Assembly (NCBI RefSeq): GCF_031143425.1
Contig: NC_090439.1
Span: 640,151,465-640,215,464 of the forward strand
DNA length: 64,000 bases
Source of the DNA: Pleurodeles waltl
Taxonomy: Eukaryota; Chordata; Amphibia; Caudata; Salamandridae
Reading direction: 5' to 3'
Below the pieces are notes generated by a model. The model was not told where the DNA came from. It worked only from the letters and a program-made list of their open reading frames with translations, and made no database searches. A program made the translations under genes and the position numbers. Positions 18,701 through 29,910 of this stretch are shown piece after piece. Positions within the stretch are counted from its first letter, which is position 1; each line of letters starts with the position of its first letter.

Positions 18701-20105
18701 GAATGGCGAACAATGTCAAACATTCCCCCCCAGTACGGCGATCTGGGCCTAAATTCATCATTTTTTTGCCGCCCTCGCCATTTCAGTTTGGACCCAGCCA
18801 TATGCAAATCAGTCTTGACACTGCTCCCCATGGCAATAGTCCAGCCTGCACTGCCAATCCAGGTCCTCCCTGTACTGGAAACAAGCATCCTGGGACTATC
18901 GTTCTTCATCAGCCAGGCTAACTTGACTCCAGTGGCATGGGGAGTAAGGGACCCACGTCTGGGCATACCTTTACCACTTAGGGCGATAAATGAAAAAAGA
19001 ACAAGTGATGGACAGAATGTTGAACAATGTCAAACATTCACCCCGTAGTAAAGAGATCTGGGCCTGAATCCATTGTTTTTTGGCTACCCATGCCTTTCCA
19101 GTTTGGACCCGGCCACATGCAAATCAGTCTTGACCCTGCTCCCCATGGGAACAGTCCAGCCAGAACTGCCAGGCCAGGTCCTCACTAGACTAGAAACAAG
19201 CATCCTGGGACCGGTTTCACGGTATCACCCTTCGTCAGCCAGGCTAGCTTGACTCCAGTGGCATTGGGAGCAAGGGACCCCCGTCTGAGAAAACTCTTCT
19301 CACTTAGGGCGACAAAAGAAAAAGAACAAGTGATGAACAAAATGCTGAACAATGTCAAACATTCACTTGACACATGGAGTACTAAACAGTATTCTGCATA
19401 ACCATGGGTCCCTGACTCCCACACTTCCCTGTACCTATGACCCTTTAGTGGTTACCTAAACTTTGGTTCCAATTTACTATTGCCTGTTTCTGTATGTTTA
19501 GTCAGATATGATGCATTTGTTTGAAGGTTCTCCCTGTCACATCTTCATAAATTCTTAGCCTTGATTCCCCTGCTGCCTCAGATATTCCTATGCGAAGGGC
19601 CAGGCAGTGAGGGCTTTATATGTTTCATAGCATGGTGCATGCTTGTGCCTGAGGAATCTGTTCAGTCAAGTAATGGCTTAGTGGTGGTTCTTGAGACGTG
19701 CAATGGTTGGGGCCTATTTGGTATGGTGAAAGTTGAATAAGCTACAAAAGTGTGAAACCTGCCTAATCAATGACTGACCTAAGTTCTGCAAAAAGAACAG
19801 ATGATGGATGAAATGCTGAACACTGCAAAAATTCACCCCCAGTCACAAAGATCTGGGTTTAATCCAATGGTGTTTTGCCCTGCTGCAACGTAGCTAAAGG
19901 TTTGTGCTGTCTGTCGAGGAACTGAAATTGATGCTTGTTTTGTGTCCAGGGAGGACCAGGCCTGGCAGTTCAGGCTGGACTGTTCTTATGGGGAACACGG
20001 TCAAGACTGACTTGCATATGGCTGGGTCCAAACTAGGGTGGTGTGGTGAGCAAAAGAATTGATGGATTAAACACAGATCTGTGACTGGGGGGTAAATGTT
20101 TGACT
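18700..20105. repeat. Satellite-like cluster of about 315-bp units inserted in the integrase gene
   Basis: ACAATGTCAAACATTC recurs at about 18713, 19024 and 19343, giving units of about 311-319 bp. Each has GATCTGGGCCT, GGACCC(A/G)GCCA(C/T)ATGCAAATC and a GTCAAGACTG-type block. A further copy at about 19900-20105 is in the opposite orientation, and a fourth unit start is at about 19810. The cluster separates integrase pieces that should be adjacent, so it arrived after the provirus. Confidence 0.8.
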
Positions 20106-20830
20106 GGTTTCTGCATTCTGCCCATCATTTGTGTTTGTTTGCTTTTGCTGACCTGATTGGACACAGAATGCACCACATCAGCTAGTCCTTTGCAATAATC
20201 TAGGACCATATCATCAGTAATTTTTAAAACTGCATTCACAGGAATCGCTGGCACTCTCACCGCCCTCCCCATTATGCTCTTGTTGGGGGACAGTCCAGTC
20301 TTTCTGTCAGATACACTCTGAAGACTCATCAACATGAGTCAGTGCATCAGGCCACTTCAAAGATGTCAAAGCGTACACTCTTGCCGGTCTGGATTTCAGC
20401 ATTCCATTCACCTGCTCGACAAGACCTGAGGCCTTGGGTCTATAACTGCAATGCAATCTCTGTTACATCTGCAATGCTGCACAAAACAATTTCATGACCT
20501 CATTATTGAAATGTGTCCCTCAATCTGATTCCAAAGAAGTTGAGAAGCCAAATCTGGGAATCAATTCTCTTAACAACAATTTAACTGCAGTAAAACTATA
20601 ATGTTGTGTACTTGGATAAGCCTCAACCCAACGAGAAAAGATACACACCACAACCAAAACATACTTCAACCCATTGCACACAGGCATTTCCATGAAATCC
20701 AGCTTCATCCTGTTAAAAGGTCCTCCTGGCCTTCTTAAATGACTTAGTGTGACTGCAGTTCTCTTCCCAATATTGTTGTGTTGACAAGCAATACACCTGT
20801 GACACAACGCTTCAGCCATCTATCTGAATC
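20106..20830 (-). pseudogene. pol: ERV integrase zinc-binding end and catalytic core
   Basis: A CHRCIAC zinc-ligand pair lies at the start (about 20800), followed by the core strand with LDFMEMP (first catalytic Asp) and FSRWVEAYP. The second Asp is followed directly by a TGA (20520-20522). The Glu-containing block (GLVEQVNG) lies just beyond in the same strand, then a TGLSP...MGR block at about 20290-20250. The triad residues are visible but the frame is closed. Confidence 0.85.
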
Positions 20831-21029
20831 TAGTCTGTCTGAACAACCTCACCATAGCACCATTACCGATGTGAGCTAGACCAAGAAAATGTCTAGCCAT
20901 AGGAGATAACAAACTGTTTGGCAACACTGGTTATCCATGCACAAACCAAATGTCACCATCTCTTGTGACACAACCTGCCCTGACCCAACTTTATTGTTCC
21001 TCCTCAGATACTTACACATGAAGCCTTTT

Positions 21030-22560
21030 CACTTCATACCAAGCATCAACTGTTGCCAACAAGAAGTTGAAGTTAGTCTTATCCATTCCCCATTTGTGAA
21101 TTCACCATTAAATTTACAAACATTGTGTGCACAGTATTTTGCAACCTCATCAGCATACCTTTTGCCCAAAGTCACTTGATCATCTCCAGAACAATGTGCA
21201 AGGCACTTGACCACTGCGACTTGTTAAGGCAATTGTAGCACGTCAAGAAGGTTTCTCACTTGTTCGTCATTTCGGATTTGAGTTCCGAAGGATGTCATAA
21301 ACCCCCTCTGGGAACACAGTTGTCCGGAGACCTGGATGACACCAAAGCCATTTTGACTATTAGCAAAGATTGTCACTTACAATTAATCAGAAACACAGCA
21401 TGCTCTAGTAAGAGCAATCAATTCGGCCACTTGGGCAGAGAATATTCCTTGAAACCAGGAAGCTTCAACAACTCCAGAAAGTGCACAAACAGCACACGCT
21501 GCTTTCAGACTTTCTCCGTTGTCTCTGAAACATGAACTATCAACATAGAGGACATAATCAGATTCAGGTAATGGTTCATCTCGTATGTCTGGTCTCGGCT
21601 TGGTTCACAGTTCAGTAACATCAAGATAATCATGGTTCCCTTTACAATCATCATTGTTTCCGTGAAACGCTATTGCAACAGAGTAGCAGGATTCAAAATC
21701 CCACAGCGTTTGATACTCACATTGTCTGTGGCCAAAATAATCTGCTTGTATTTAGTAAGCTGGCTACTTTTAAGGTGTTGGGTTCTGGTTCTAGTCAACA
21801 GCTCGATAGAGTGGGGTTCATATACAGTTAATGGGTGACCCATAACAATATTTTCACATCTCTCTATGGTACTGCTGACCATTGTAATGTCTTAAGGCAG
21901 ACAGGCAATGCAGAAGCAACAGGATCTAACTTTGTTGAAAAATAAGCCATGGGTCTCTTAGCATTTCCGTGACCTTGAGATAGCACTGAGAAAGCACAAC
22001 CCTCCCTCTCACAGCAGAAAAGTGTACAATATTTGTTATATGCAGGCATCCCTAGAGCCAGGGCATGACAGAGACAGCTCGAGAAATGCAACAAGACAAT
22101 CATTATATCCATTCTCAGCCATGTGGTTCAATAACACTATAGTGTCCTGTTGACAGGCTTCGTGAGTATTTGACGCCACCCTTTTGTTGTTGATGTACAT
22201 CAGGACTGAATTGCAAGCCATGACCAGAGATTCCAGATTTTTCTTCAGATTCTGACTAAAAAGTAGATGAAGACTCAGTATACCACTGTGGGACTCAGCG
22301 CCATGCCAAAACCCTATTTCGAAGCTGAAATGCAAAAAGGAACTGATTGTCCTCATGCAACGATATCAAACAGAAGGCTTGACACAAATCAGTGACAGTG
22401 AGCTACTCAACCTCACATGGAATCTGAAACAATATCGCAGCTGGCTTTGGTACCACAGGACAACAAGGAACAACATTATTTATTTTTCTAAGGTCCTGTA
22501 TAATTCTGTATTTGCCACTTTATTTCTGAAGACCCATAATGGGAGAGTTACAAGGACTCC
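21030..22560 (-). pseudogene. pol: ERV reverse transcriptase and RNase H remnant
   Basis: The RT block with the first catalytic Asp (VTDLCQAF) and FLFAF is at about 22440-22310. The usual Y-x-D-D is degraded to YINN (22187-22204), so catalysis is lost independently of the stops. The thumb/connection with CTLFCCEREG and PMAYFSTKLDPV is at 22060-21900. An RNase H C-terminal block with RYADEVAK is at about 21150. Several frames are needed to follow the whole. I find no clear protease between this and gag. Confidence 0.85.
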
Positions 22561-22829
22561 CCCTTATCTCCTTTAGTATTCCCTGCTGTATTACGGACTT
22601 AATTACAGGAGTTATTCCAGTGATTGTTTCAGGGATCAAATTGTATTGTGGTGTTCTCAGGAATTCAGCATCAGGTTTAACAGTAATTCGTTACAGCTGG
22701 GCACATCTTGCTAGTTCTTTGAGATGCTTTTATCTGAGCAAGCATCAGCTTTTCCTTCATTTTCCTCTGTTTCATCTCAATTTTGTCATGACAGTTCTTG
22801 GTGTACGGCAAAATGTAATCAATTAACTT

Positions 22830-24840
22830 ATTCTACCAGCAAATCAAATCCTGTTGTATTATCTTGCTGATTTCTGGTCTCAATCCTATCACAAAATGTC
22901 CCATATCCTTAGCCTCTAACGTCTCCATACCAGTGCTTGAATGCCTGTAACATCCTCTCATAATAAGTATGAATTGACTCCTCTGACTCTTGAGTCGTTC
23001 TGTTGATTTTGACCCAATCAACATCTTGAGGAGGCACCTTCCCTTCCAGAAATGTCATGACCTGCTGATACTTCTTCATCTCTATTGGGGAAGGATAGTG
23101 GATTCCTAATTGATTCTGTCTCAGGCCACTGGACAGCCACCTTACATTGTGTCCATAGATCACTCGCAAAATCGATGTCGAGCAACGTATTCAAATCAAT
23201 GCACAACAGCTAGGAAATTTTCACACACCTTTCAACCTGTCGATACCACTCTACTGGCTTCTCTCGTAATTTGAAGAAATCATTGGTAAATGATGTAATA
23301 TCACTTCTGCTCCATGGCACATGAACATAATCTCTCACGGGAAACGTTGTAACACCCCACACCCCGCTTCAGGTGGAGGCATTTCACCTGAATGTTTCTT
23401 TATCACCATCTTTTTCACCCATTTGGTCTCCCACTTATCTAATTCATTCCGTTTTCCTAAAATTATGAATTAGTTCTTTAATCGGAATTTTCCATCTTAG
23501 AGTTCTCATACCAGTAGCGTATTTTTCACTGAAACACACTCAATAGCTCCTGTGTAGAGCCTTAGTTTTATTAAGGTCTACTTCATATTTCTGAACCAAT
23601 TCAATTCTGCCAACTTATCATGAACTTGGCCTGCTTGCTTAGAGATTTCCTTACACTTGATGCAAACTCTTTTTCTTGATAATTCTCTAATTTCTCCAGG
23701 CCAAGATGTTCAATAATGATTGCGTCCAATTCTGTTCTCAACTTTGCCACATCTAAAGTTCCTTCTTTTGGTGTTGATGGAATTGTTCCCTGACTCACTT
23801 CTGTACTGTACTCTCTCTAGATGGAGTACCTGCATTAAAAAATTGTACCCAGTCATCTATCTCCTTCGCACTAATGGATCAAGTCACCACCAGACTCTTA
23901 GGTATGTGATTATTCCCTTGGGCGCCATCTCCTGAATTTAAAGATGGTACCTATACAGAAGGAGTACAGGTCGGTACCTTCTGATATGTACCTATTGAAG
24001 TGCATCCTGACATATTTAGAGCCATATCTGCACTTGCTCCACATGGACTACTAGTATTTGCTGGGATTCAAGGGACAAACTCCCTAGCATCTGGACTATT
24101 TTGAACTCCACTGTGTCCTCCAACATTATTGGGTACAGACAGATTTAAGTATTTTTGCCAGAACCTTTTGATTTATACATAGAAGGCGTCAATAGTTACT
24201 GGGACTGTAGGGGAATCGACAGTACTCGCTATAGGATTAATTGGGACACACTCTCTCAAACCTCCCCTTCTAGATTCATTAGGTACATTCACTGGAACTG
24301 CTTATATAAACCTAGAAGTCACTAGTACCATTATGCTCACTCTCCCTTCTGACTTCATTATACTGGCAGATATTCAGATAGTAACACATCCAAAAGACTA
24401 TTTCCAGAGTCATCATTAGTACCTCTACTCTTGTCAACAGATTTATTTTGTTTTGTTTTCCTTCCATCATGTTTGTTCTCCACCTTTTCTGCTTAGCATT
24501 CCATCTAGCATTGGCATAAGTATGTAGAGCTTTCTTTCCCCACCTTTTCTCTGGCATGACCAGGGCATTTCCAAAAGTTAAGCACTTCATATTGTGAGGG
24601 TCTAGGAGGTGTCTTCATTGTGTACAGCATTCTCCTCAAATTTTCAACAATCTTCAAGTGGAATGTGCCATATTGTGGGAATCTCAGTGGACCTTCCTTT
24701 TCTGTGATCTTGTGCCACTGACCGTGCCAAACAAGTGTGAAGCCCTACATTAACCGCCATATAATGACTTGGGGTATCTTCATGATGCTCCACTTCGCCC
24801 TCTCTACTGGGGACATGAACATCACCTCTAAACAAGTCTC
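22830..24840 (-). pseudogene. gag: ERV gag remnant
   Basis: Capsid-like text at 23169-22909 (TTQESEESIHTYYERML...FKHWYG) resembles the C-terminal capsid helices of gamma/epsilon-type Gag, where a QxxxESxxxYxxRLxxAF pattern is usual. Further fragments at 23798-23601 (Lys/Glu-rich), 24590-24312 (basic, nucleic-acid-binding-like) and 24835-24644 are on the same strand, but their assignment rests on position only. Frameshifts and stops throughout. Confidence 0.65.
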
Positions 24841-24849
24841 ACATAATTT

Positions 24850-25944
24850 TAAAGCATTACATTCTTGAACAATTATCACCAAGTTTCAATTCAATTCAAA
24901 ACAATGTCGTAGTCATAATCCCTTGCTTCGGCACAACCACCAATTGCAGAGCGACTCCTTATGACGTTGTCAACCAATAGCAGTGCAACACCACACCAAC
25001 TGACCTATAACAGCACCGCACACTGTGACATAGTCCTCGCTCTCACAGTACTTCCCCTCCTTTACAATCTGCACACACATTCACTTAACAATATCACACT
25101 CACATGCAAGATACAATACAGTAATCTTTGTCTGCTCCACTAAAGTAGGAATAGTTTCAAACACGCAAGAGAATTACCAAGCACTTCAAATGAAACATCG
25201 ACCTGCAGGGTATCATCTAGATCAGTACAGCTTCACTCTGCGCATTAAGATCCACTATACTATCACCTCACATTCACACAAAGTAAGTCTCTATCTTAAC
25301 TGTGCCATTGACGAAGTCTCACAACGAACACAACCTCTTAGCAGATCATATAATATGATGTCTTCTACTCCTTTTAATACTATCCCAGGATCTTGGGCCA
25401 CGTGGAATCCAATAAAGTCCTTGACTTCTTTATAACTTCCTTATAAAGCACCACACGCGCACAACATACAAAAACATCTCCACAACACACTTCCAAAATT
25501 TACACAATCACCACAACCTACATACAAACTGCTGCAATCCACAACCCCGCCACCAGTAAGTCTCTTCTAAGTCTCCACAATTTTGCTGATCTTCCAGTTC
25601 TGGGTTAGGGCATTTAATGTTGGGAACTGGGGACTAACTACTCTAGAGTGTGGTTCCAGTTCTCCTCTCCTTGGAAAGAGAACCATTCTCTGCTACCATC
25701 TGATCGGGCTCTCTGCACTATTTTTAGTTCTGAGGTCTGACAAATCTTTTTTCAATTTCCAAAGGGTGAGGAGACACATTAAGTTTCTCAATACAAATTA
25801 CAGTGTAACGTATTGGCCACAAGTTGAATCTCAGAGACCAAAATAGACTTCAAAGGGTTTCATTAGAGACTCAACGTCTAGCTTACATAAATGAGTTTGA
25901 AAACCCTATAAATGTATAACATCAACAAATGAGAATTAAAGCAT
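24850..25944 (-). other. ERV 5' leader and presumed R-U5 side of the 5' LTR
   Basis: Lies between gag and the LTR match at 25945. A TTTATAGGG sequence on the minus strand (near 25908) could be a TATA element. The LTR-leader boundary may be near 25555, where minus reads TTACTGGTGGCGGGG; TGG after a short spacer is primer-site-like, but no partner copy remains at the other LTR to confirm it. Confidence 0.4.
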
Positions 25945-26114
25945 TGCACAACATTGAATTTAATCAGCATGTGCAGAACTAATATTTCAATGGCAATAAT
26001 GCAGAATATGAGAAAGAGCGTCTGATGCTTTAAATCCAAGTCCAAGTTTTCCTGCCTAAGTATTAAACCTAGATTCCTAATTAACCTAATTACTAAAAGG
26101 AGTTCAGGAACAAA
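25945..26114 (-). repeat. 5' LTR remnant of the ERV, first part
   Basis: Aligns with 6590-6770 in the left LTR. It is interrupted at 26115 by a hairpin MITE and resumes at 26745-26791. Confidence 0.7.
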
Positions 26115-26744
26115 GGGGGTCATTCTGACCCTGGCGGCCGGTGGCCGCCAGGGCCACCGACCACGGGAGCACCGCCAACAGGCTGGCGGTGCTCCCACGA
26201 GCATTCTGACCTCGGCGGTTCAGCCGCGGTCAGAAGCGGCAAGTCAGCGGGCTCCCGCCGACTTACCGCTGCTCGGGGGAATCCTTCATGGCGGCGGAGC
26301 GCGCTCCGCCGCCATGAGGATTCTGACCCCCCCTACCGCCATCCTGTTCATGGCGGGAAAGCCGCCATGAACAGGATGGCGGCAGGGGGGGTCGCGGGGC
26401 CCCTGGGGGGCCCTGCCGTGCCCATGCCGATGGCATGGGCACGGCAGGGGCCCCCGTAAGAGGGCCCCGCAAAGTATTTCAGTGTCTGCCTTGCAGACAC
26501 TGAAATACGCGACGGGTGCCACTGCACCCGTCGCACCTTCCCACTCCGCCGGCTCGATTACGAGCCGGCATCCTCGTGGGAAGGGAGTTTTTCCCTGGGC
26601 TGGCGGGCGGTCTTTTGGAGACCGCCCGCCAGCCCAGGGAAAAAGTCATAATACCCTCCGCGGTCTTCTGACCGCGGAGCGGTATAATGGGGGCGGAATT
26701 CTGGCGGGCGGCCTCCGCCGCCCGCCAGAATCAGAATCACCCCC
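26115..26744. mobile_element. GC-rich chain-of-hairpins MITE, 630 bp
   Basis: Terminal repeats GGGGGTCATTCTGA and TCAGAATCACCCCC. Between them lie about eight separate near-perfect hairpins, for example GGCGGGCGGTC/GACCGCCCGCC around 26602-26632, CCGCGGTC/GACCGCGG near 26660, and CATGGCGGCGGAGC/GCTCCGCCGCCATG at 26288-26318. No protein is encoded; the open frames here are composition artefacts. The unoccupied sequence at 6763-6775 shows that it inserted within an AAA, with AAA on both sides now. Confidence 0.85.
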
Positions 26745-26791
26745 AAAATGTCAACACTATAGAACTTCTGTAGACGTTTCCTTTAAGAGAG
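26745..26791 (-). repeat. 5' LTR remnant of the ERV, second part
   Basis: AATGTCAACACTATAGAACT through TTTAAGAGAG continues the LTR match to 6771-6811. It is cut at 26792 by the next repeat. Confidence 0.7.
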
Positions 26792-26799
26792 GTGGGAGT

Positions 26800-28200
26800 A
26801 CCTTGGGGGCAGATCTGCAGATTTTTGGTCAATCTGCCCCAAAGGGGGGCAAAAACCACTAGGCACCGGGGATCTTTTTTTTTGCGCCAATGTCACGCAA
26901 GGGGAGCGACCCCTTAGGCAAGGGTCGCTCCCCGAGGGGGTGGGGGGCAAATTTATTGTAGGCCATTTCTTCCCCCCTGGAGGCAGATCGGCCTATTGTT
27001 ATTAGGCCGATCTGCCCCCGGGGGGGCAGAAACCTCTAGGCGCCAGGGCTAATTTTTTTCTGTGTTTTTTTTCATTTGTTATATTAGAGATGGGGAATGA
27101 CCCTTTAGGCAAGGGTCGCTCTCCTGGGTGGCAAATTGTAGTTAGACCATTTCTGCCCCCCTTGGGGGCAGATCGGCCAATTTTTGTTAGGCACCCGGGG
27201 ATCTTTTTTTTGCGCCAATGTCACGCAAGAGGAGCGACCCCTTAGGCAAGGGTCGCTCCCCGGGGGTGGGCGGCAGGGGGGCAAATTTATTTTAGGCCAT
27301 TTCTTCCCCCCCCGGGGGCAGATCGGCCTATTGTTATTAGGCCGATCTGCCCCCGGGGGTGCAGAAACCTCTAGGCGCCAGGGCTAATTTTTTCTGTGTT
27401 TTTTTTTGTTTGTTATTTTAGAGATGGGGAGCGACCCTTTAGGCAAGGGTCGCTCTCCTGGGGGGCAAATTGTAGTTAGACCATTTCTGCCCCCCTTGTG
27501 GGCAGATTGGCCAATTTTTGTTAGGCACCGGGGATCTTTTTTTTGCGCCAATGTCACGCAAGGGGAGCGATCCCTTAGGCAAGGGTGGCTCCCCAGGGGG
27601 GTGGGGGGCAAATTTATTTTAGGCCATTTCTTTTTTTTAGGGGTTTTTTTGTTTTTGTTTTTTAGCGGTGGGGAGCGACCCCTTAGGCAAGGATCGCTCT
27701 TTTGTGGGGCCAATTTTGTATTTAGACCATTTCTGCCCCCCTTGAGGGAAGATTGGCCGATTATTATTTTTTAGGCCAATCTGCTCCCAAGGGGGGGCAG
27801 AAACCACTTAGGCACCAGGGATTGGTGTGTGTGTATGCATGTGTTTTCTTTAGGGGGGCAGCCCCTTGGGTAAGGGTCGCTCCCCATGGGGGCACATTAT
27901 TGTTGGCCATGGGCCGATTTTTGGAAGGCCCATCTTCCCCCAAGGGGGGGCAGAAAGTCCACCAAAGGCCAGGGAAGTTTAAAAAAAAAAAAATAAGAGG
28001 GTTGGGGGAATGGCCATACCCCCACCCCAAATAAATGGGGCCAAAGTTGTTCTGCCCACCAGTGGGCAGATGGGGCAATTACCCCTGATCCACACCCCGG
28101 GGGGGCAGAAAGTCTACAAGATGCCAGGGAATTCAAAAAAACTAAAAATATTGGGGTGGTGGCTACCAACCAGTATGAGCCTGGTTATGCCCCCTTCCCA
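26800..28200. repeat. Array of GC-rich hairpin units, about 331 bp per unit
   Basis: GCGCCAATGTCACGCAAG recurs at about 26884, 27214 and 27545. Each unit has two kinds of hairpin: GGGAGCGACC/GGTCGCTCCC around a CCTTAGGCAA loop, and GGGGCAGATCGGCCTA/TAGGCCGATCTGCCCC. The units degrade towards 28200. Long open frames here reflect composition and are not genes. Confidence 0.85.
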
Positions 28201-28699
28201 ACTGAAGGGGGTAACAGTCTTTCAGCTCTCCCCCGCCTTCTAAAACATCTTATCCCACATCAAGCAAGAAGACATTTGATTATTTTGGGTTTTGGTTTTA
28301 CATTTGGCCCATGAGAGCTTGGCTACCTCTCAAATTCGTCCCACTTGGAATGGTGAGGGCTGCACTTTATGGACTTTGGGACGCTGCCATGTAGAAAAAT
28401 CCACAAGACCTAGACACATCTGAAAACTAAACATCTTGGTGATTCCAGGGTGGAGTGTTTCACATGCACCCGCACCATTTTCATACCCACAATGCCCTGC
28501 AAACCTCCAACTTGGCTGGAAATCCCACATTTTCCCACGTTTTTGTGATGGAACCTTCCGGAATCTGCAGGAATCCACAAAATTCCTACCACCCAGCATT
28601 GTCTCATCTATACCGATAAAAATTCTGCTGCACTTGCCAGCCTAAAAATGTTTTTTTCTCAAACTGACCTTTTGGACCCCCTTCGGTTCCCCCTCAATA

Positions 28700-29910
28700 T
28701 CGACATGTTTTTGGCTCTTCCCTTTCACAAGCACTTGGCCCACCTACACAAATGAGGTAACATTTTTACCGGGAGACTGAGGGGAACGTTGAGTGGTATG
28801 AAATTTGTCCCAGTGCGGTAATCCCACACAGAAATGTTGGAAAAATTAGATTTTTTAGCAAAATTTGAGGTTTGCTGGGGATTCTGGGTAAGAAAACATT
28901 GGGGGATCCACGCAAGTCATACCTCCCTGGACTCCCTCGGGTGTCTAGTTTTCAGAAATGTCTGGGTTTGGTAGGTCTCCCTAGATGGCTGCTGAGCCCA
29001 GGACCAAAAATGCAGATGCCCCCCCTAGCAAAAACAGGTAGTTTTGTTTTTCATAATTTTGATGTGTCCAGGTAGTGTTTTGGGCCATTTCTTTCGTGGG
29101 CAGTGGGCCTATCCACAAAAGTGAGGTACCATTTGTATCGGGAGACTTGGGGGAACACTGGGTGGAAGGAAATTTGTGGCTCTTCTCTGATTCCAGAACT
29201 TTCTGTCACCGAACTGAGAGGAAAAAGTGTTTTTGGGCCAAATTTGGAGGTTTGCAAAGGATTCTGGGTAATAGAACCTGATCAGAGCCCCACAAGTCAC
29301 CCCATCTTGGATTCCCCTAGGTGTCTAGTTTTCAAAACTGCGCAAGTTTGCTAGGTTTCCCTAGGTGCCGGCTGAGCTACAGGCCAAAATCCACAGCTAG
29401 GCACTTTGTAAAAAACACCTCTGTTTTCTGTGGAAAAATGTGATGTGTCCACGTTATGTTTTGGGCCATTTCCTTTTGGTGGCACTAGGCCTACCCACAC
29501 AAGTGAGGTACCATTTTTATCGGGAGACTTAGGGGAACGCTGGGTGGAAGGAAGTTTGTGGCTCCTCTCAGATTCCAGATCTTTCTGTTACCAAAATGAG
29601 AGGAAAAAGTGTTTTTTTGGCCAAAGTTTGAGGTTTGCAAAGGATTCTGGGTAACAGAACCTGGTCAGAGCCCAACAAGTCACCCCATCTTGGATTCCGC
29701 TAGGTGTCTAGTTTTAAAAAATGTGCTCGTTTGCTAGGTTTCCCCAGATGCCGGCTGAGCTAGAGGCCAAAATCCACAGCTAGGCACTTTGCAAAAAATA
29801 GCTCTGTTTTCTTTGTGAAAATGTGATGTGTCCACGTTGTGTTTTGGGGCATTTCCTGCCGCGGGTGCTAGGCCTATCCACGCTAGTGAGATACCATTTT
29901 TATCGGGAGA
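28700..29910. repeat. Tandem repeat of about 378 bp
   Basis: TTTTGGGCCATTTC recurs at about 29080 and 29458, with a variant near 29842 and a diverged unit before 28750. Conserved inside: GAGGTACCATTT, ATCGGGAGACTT, GATTCTGGGTAA and GGTGTCTAGTTTT. The same repeat, reversed, is in copy 2 (about 51400-51850). Confidence 0.8.

Larger units (their letters stand above)
15650..25560 (-). mobile_element. Endogenous retrovirus (gag-pol-env), decayed
   Basis: On the minus strand, in retroviral order: Gag-like fragments (24840-22830), RT and RNase H (22560-21030), integrase (20830-18500) and Env (17690-15989), with matching LTR remnants outside (25945-26791 and 6590-6815). All genes carry stops and frameshifts, so it cannot be active. 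The integrase C-terminal module, Env with a CKS17-like segment, and the RT/RNase H wording look gamma/epsilon-like rather than spuma- or lentivirus-like. This class call is by eye. Inserted later: the LTR element at 7154-15570 and the satellite cluster at 18700-20105. Confidence 0.85.

Noticed and set aside
25535..25560. Primer-binding site of the ERV with a named tRNA
   Set aside because: TGGTGGCGGGG is in a plausible place, but I could not match it confidently to a tRNA 3' end, and the other LTR lacks this portion, so the boundary cannot be confirmed.
26482..28243. Open frames of 60-126 codons in GC-rich DNA
   Set aside because: They are produced by G/C-rich hairpin arrays with few stop codons, and change frame from unit to unit.
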